A stretch of DNA of 9,475 nt from Candidatus Minthenecus merdequi. GTDB lineage: Bacteria; Bacteroidota; Bacteroidia; Bacteroidales; Paludibacteraceae. Each line of letters opens with the position of its first letter. The first letter of the stretch is position 1. Location: the NCBI GenBank assembly GCA_018064385.1, contig JAGHVI010000127.1, positions 1 to 9,475 of the forward strand. Reading direction: 5' to 3'. Made by a program: the position numbers and the translations under genes. A model generated the notes under the pieces. That model did no database searches and was not told the origin of the DNA. It worked only from the letters and a program-made list of their open reading frames with translations. This document shows, piece by piece, positions 6,992 to 9,475 of the stretch.

Positions 6992-9178
6992 TTAGTTACA
7001 AACTTCAGAAATGAATTTAATACGAGTTAAGCGCACTTGGTCTTCGTCATATTCGTCTTCGCCCAATTCTTGAAGAGCTTTGTGCCAATCATCCGTCTGA
7101 GCTTCGTTTTTGAAATAATCAAAGATGTCATCTATATCCTGCGGGTCATAAACATCATACAGGAAGTAGTTGATATCAAGTTTTATACCCGATGAAACAA
7201 TTGATTCCAATTCATCAATAATTTCGCCAACACTCAAACAACGATGCTCTGCAATATCGTCAATAGCAACTTTGCGGTCAATGGCTTGAATAAGGTCAAT
7301 TCTGTTACGAGAACGATTGCCCGCAGATTTTATTCTGATATCCTCTGGCCGTTCGATTTCGTTGGTTTCAACATGTCGTTTGATTAAGTCGATGAATTGT
7401 TCACCATAACGTTGAACTTTTCCAGCACTTACTCCCGGCACAGTCGCCAATTCTTCAAGTGTGATTGGGTATGTTGTTGCCATAGATTCAAGTGATGGAT
7501 CCTGGAATATGGTGTATGGTGCAAGTCCCACCTCTTTTGCTATACATTTGCGTAAGTCTTTTAACATAGAAAACAACGCAGGGTCAACGGCACAAGAGGC
7601 TCCGCTCAACTGCGGAATGACCTCTACTTCGTCTTCATAACTATGGTCTTTGCTGACTTTGAATACACCAGCCTCTTCAAGAAACTCAGTGCCTTTAGTC
7701 GTAATTTTCAATACTCCATAATTCTCAACGCCTCGAGTTAAATAACCACGAACAATAGCCTCGCGAATGACGGCAGGTAACAAGGTATCTTCGTCTTCGC
7801 CAACAGTACCGAATAGTTCGTGGTCAACCAACCCATAGTCTGTAACATCGGCAGACTGGCGTCCACGCAACACATCAATAATAAATTCAGCTTTAAATTT
7901 TTCTTTTGTTGCTACAATTAATTCAAGCACAGATTGAAGCAGGTCGCTGGCATCAATTTGCTCTTTTGGATTGAGACAGTTATCACAATTGCCACAGTTG
8001 TCTTCAAGATATTGTTCACCGAAGTAGTTCATCAGTTGTCGGCGTCGGCACATTGAACTTTCTGCATAGGCTGCTGTTTCGTTGAGCAATTGACGGCCAA
8101 TTTCCTTTTCTGAATCCGGTTTGCCGTCCATAAATTTTTCAAGTTTTGCCAAATCTTTTTTGCTGTAGAATGCTATGCACTGTCCTTCTCCACCATCACG
8201 CCCAGCTCGTCCAGTTTCCTGATAGTAGCCTTCAAGCGATTTTGGAATTTCGTAGTGAATGACGTATCGGACATCGGGTTTGTCTATACCCATACCGAAG
8301 GCAATTGTAGCGACTATTACATCTATTTCCTCCATGAGGAATCGGTCTTGCGTTTTACTACGCTTTTCATTGTCTAATCCAGCATGGTAAGCTTCTGCGC
8401 GAATACCATTTGCCCGCAACAATTCAGCTAGTTCTTCGACTTTTTTCCGACTGAGACAATATACAATTCCACTTTTACCTGATTGACTTTTTATGAATTT
8501 GATTATCTCTTTGTCTATGGTCTCTGTTTTAGGTCGTACTTCGTAATATAAGTTTGTTCTATTAAATGATGATTTGAAAACCTTCGGACTATTCATCTGA
8601 AGAGTTTTAAGTATATCGTGCTGAACCTTTGGTGTTGCAGTAGCTGTCAGGGCAACAATAGGTCTTGTGCCAATTGAGTTTATGATTTCTCGCAAACGGC
8701 GATATTCCGGGCGGAAATCATGTCCCCACTCTGAGATGCAATGAGCCTCGTCAATAGCAAAGAATGAAATTGTAATACCTCTGAGGAAATCGACATTATC
8801 TTCACGACCTAAAGATTCAGGTGCAACATATAGAATTTTTGTCTTTTGCGTACGTAGGTCATCTTTGACCATCTCTATCTCGGTACGAGTAAGAGAAGAA
8901 TTTAGGAAATGTGCAATATGGTCATCGTCAGCAGACCTTCTCATCATATCAACTTGGTTCTTCATTAAAGATATGAGAGGAGAAACAACTATAGCTGTAC
9001 CATCCATAATAACTGCAGGCAATTGAAAACAAAGAGACTTTCCTCCGCCTGTTGGCATAAGCACAAATGTGTCATTACCAGCAAGTACACACTTCACAAT
9101 CTCTTCTTGATTGCCTTTGAATGTATCAAATCCAAAGTATTTTTTTAGAGCTTTTAATATAACAGATTTCGTAGCCAT
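6992..9178 (-). CDS. recQ: ATP-dependent DNA helicase RecQ
   Basis: This 728-residue superfamily 2 helicase unwinds DNA 3' to 5' and acts in recombination and stalled-fork repair. Motif 0 is FGFDTFKGNQ (about 15-24), Walker A is PTGGGKS (42-48, Lys47), and Walker B is DEAH (143-146), followed by the aromatic-rich loop CISEWGHDFRPEY. ALTATATP is at 176-183 and motif VI, QETGRAGRDG, at 320-329. Zinc ligands are Cys377, Cys395, Cys398 and Cys401. An RQC winged-helix region follows, then an HRDC domain (about 533-610) and a C-terminal helix-turn-helix-like extension (626-720) of the kind seen in Bacteroidota RecQ (probably Pfam HTH_40). All motor and zinc residues are intact, so it should be active. 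The ATG at 9178 places motif 0 at the usual distance; no Shine-Dalgarno is visible, as is normal in this phylum. A Bacteroidota-type promoter lies upstream, and the DUF1015 gene follows after 21 bases. Confidence 0.97.
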   Translation of the reverse strand: MATKSVILKALKKYFGFDTFKGNQEEIVKCVLAGNDTFVLMPTGGGKSLCFQLPAVIMDGTAIVVSPLISLMKNQVDMMRRSADDDHIAHFLNSSLTRTEIEMVKDDLRTQKTKILYVAPESLGREDNVDFLRGITISFFAIDEAHCISEWGHDFRPEYRRLREIINSIGTRPIVALTATATPKVQHDILKTLQMNSPKVFKSSFNRTNLYYEVRPKTETIDKEIIKFIKSQSGKSGIVYCLSRKKVEELAELLRANGIRAEAYHAGLDNEKRSKTQDRFLMEEIDVIVATIAFGMGIDKPDVRYVIHYEIPKSLEGYYQETGRAGRDGGEGQCIAFYSKKDLAKLEKFMDGKPDSEKEIGRQLLNETAAYAESSMCRRRQLMNYFGEQYLEDNCGNCDNCLNPKEQIDASDLLQSVLELIVATKEKFKAEFIIDVLRGRQSADVTDYGLVDHELFGTVGEDEDTLLPAVIREAIVRGYLTRGVENYGVLKITTKGTEFLEEAGVFKVSKDHSYEDEVEVIPQLSGASCAVDPALFSMLKDLRKCIAKEVGLAPYTIFQDPSLESMATTYPITLEELATVPGVSAGKVQRYGEQFIDLIKRHVETNEIERPEDIRIKSAGNRSRNRIDLIQAIDRKVAIDDIAEHRCLSVGEIIDELESIVSSGIKLDINYFLYDVYDPQDIDDIFDYFKNEAQTDDWHKALQELGEDEYDEDQVRLTRIKFISEVCN

Positions 9179-9220
9179 ATATAAAAATTGAACTGAAATG
9201 TATTAGGTTGAATTCGGGTA

Positions 9221-9251
9221 CAAAGATAAGAATTATTTCCTTTCAAACAAA
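9221..9251 (-). promoter_or_regulatory. Bacteroidota sigma-ABfr-type promoter for recQ
   Basis: On the minus strand, TATCTTTG (9228-9221) is a perfect match to the -7 consensus TAnnTTTG. A TTTG at 9251-9248 lies 19 bases upstream, the spacing expected for the -33 element; a second TTTG directly abuts it (9247-9244). Transcription would start near 9217, giving a leader of roughly 38 bases before the recQ ATG. The promoter would drive recQ and probably DUF1015. Confidence 0.75.
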
Positions 9252-9278
9252 GCATTTCTGACATTATTTTCAAAATAT

Positions 9279-9309
9279 TTTTATCGCTAAATATATTGCA
9301 ACGATAAAA
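9279..9309. repeat. 8-base perfect inverted repeat upstream of the recQ promoter
   Basis: TTTTATCG (9279-9286) and CGATAAAA (9302-9309) form a perfect inverted repeat around a 15-base AT-rich spacer. It lies about 28 to 58 bases upstream of the recQ -33 element. Placement would suit a dimeric regulator binding site, but the sequence is AT-rich, so chance is possible. It has no U tract suggestive of a terminator. Confidence 0.35.
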
Positions 9310-9374
9310 TGATATCTGAGTATAAATCAAGCAAGTAGCAATTATTGTTAAAAATGTATAACTTAATCGCTGAT

Positions 9375-9411
9375 AAAAAAAGAGAGGTTCGCATTTAACA
9401 GCGAACCTCTC
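9375..9411 (-). terminator. Intrinsic terminator of the rRNA operon
   Basis: The arms at 9382-9392 and 9401-9411 are perfectly complementary over 11 bases (GAGAGGTTCGC in the RNA's first arm) with an 8-base loop. On the minus strand the stem is followed directly by seven U residues (9381-9375). It lies 9 bases past the 3' end of the 5S rRNA, exactly where an rrn operon terminator belongs. It would insulate recQ from rRNA transcription. Confidence 0.93.
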
Positions 9412-9420
9412 GGCAAAAAC

Positions 9421-9475
9421 GGCAGCGACCTACTCTTCCACGACGCAGCGCAGTACCATCGGCGCGAGTGGGCTT
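9421..9475 (-). rRNA. rrf: 5S ribosomal RNA, 3' half, truncated by window edge
   Basis: The minus strand contains the conserved 5S blocks AAGCCCACT, GCGCCGATGGTACTGC, and GGAAGAGTAGGTCGCTGCC, in the correct order and spacing for the 3' half of bacterial 5S rRNA. The 5' half, and presumably the 23S and 16S genes, lie beyond the right edge. The exact 3' end is placed at 9421 by similarity to other Bacteroidota 5S sequences and may be off by one or two bases, because the pairing 5' strand is not visible. Confidence 0.92.

Larger units (their letters stand above)
9179..9374. other. Intergenic spacer between rRNA terminator and recQ
   Basis: This 196-base AT-rich spacer separates the rRNA operon terminator from recQ. 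It contains the recQ promoter (9221-9251) and an AT-rich upstream part with one perfect inverted repeat (9279-9309). No convincing small gene is present: the only short frames are 9 to 36 codons, have no visible signals, and one of them runs through the promoter into the start of recQ. Confidence 0.7.

Noticed and set aside
7120..7127. CAAAGATG near the 3' end of recQ considered as an internal promoter for DUF1015
   Set aside because: It misses one base of the -7 consensus and has no TTTG at 19-21 bases upstream.
9152..9263. 36-codon minus-strand frame starting at 9263 ahead of recQ
   Set aside because: Its ATG lies upstream of the predicted promoter, so it would not be on the recQ transcript, and it overlaps the start of recQ with no recognisable product.

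Overview
This window looks like a core chromosomal segment of a Bacteroidales (Bacteroidota) bacterium. The evidence is a Porin_10-type outer-membrane porin, a Bacteroidota-style AddB-like nuclease with a PNRRAG motif, a RecQ of the long Bacteroides architecture, start codons without Shine-Dalgarno sequences, and a TTTG / TAnnTTTG promoter ahead of recQ. By eye the GC content is about 40 percent. No mobile element, CRISPR array, tRNA or phage gene is visible.

Layout. Positions 1-828 (+) hold the 3' part of a TraB/GumN-family gene whose start lies outside the window. After 55 bases comes a 930-residue AddB-like PD-(D/E)XK nuclease (884-3676, +), whose stop codon overlaps the stop of a convergent 662-residue porin (3673-5661, -). 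The other genes are all on the minus strand. Reading in transcription order from the right edge, they are the 3' half of a 5S rRNA (9421-9475), its strong intrinsic terminator (9375-9411), a 196-base spacer with the recQ promoter, recQ (9178-6992), a DUF1015 gene 21 bases later (6970-5723), a 61-base gap filled largely by a GC-rich hairpin, and then the porin.

How the genes relate. The AddB-like nuclease and RecQ both belong to recombinational DNA repair. They are on opposite strands and not in one operon, so the link may be only positional. RecQ and DUF1015 are very likely co-transcribed. The porin's expression is unclear because the hairpin separates it from the recQ-DUF1015 unit and no consensus promoter is visible before it. 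The rRNA operon and recQ share one orientation, and the plus strand is C-rich over the AddB-like gene, which suggests that the minus strand is the leading strand.

I found no convincing undescribed multi-gene system. The points most worth checking are the uncharacterised DUF1015 protein with its DGHHR motif in a recQ operon, the hairpin before the porin, the 11-base element shared by the recQ and DUF1015 leaders, and the AddB-like nuclease without a visible AddA partner.
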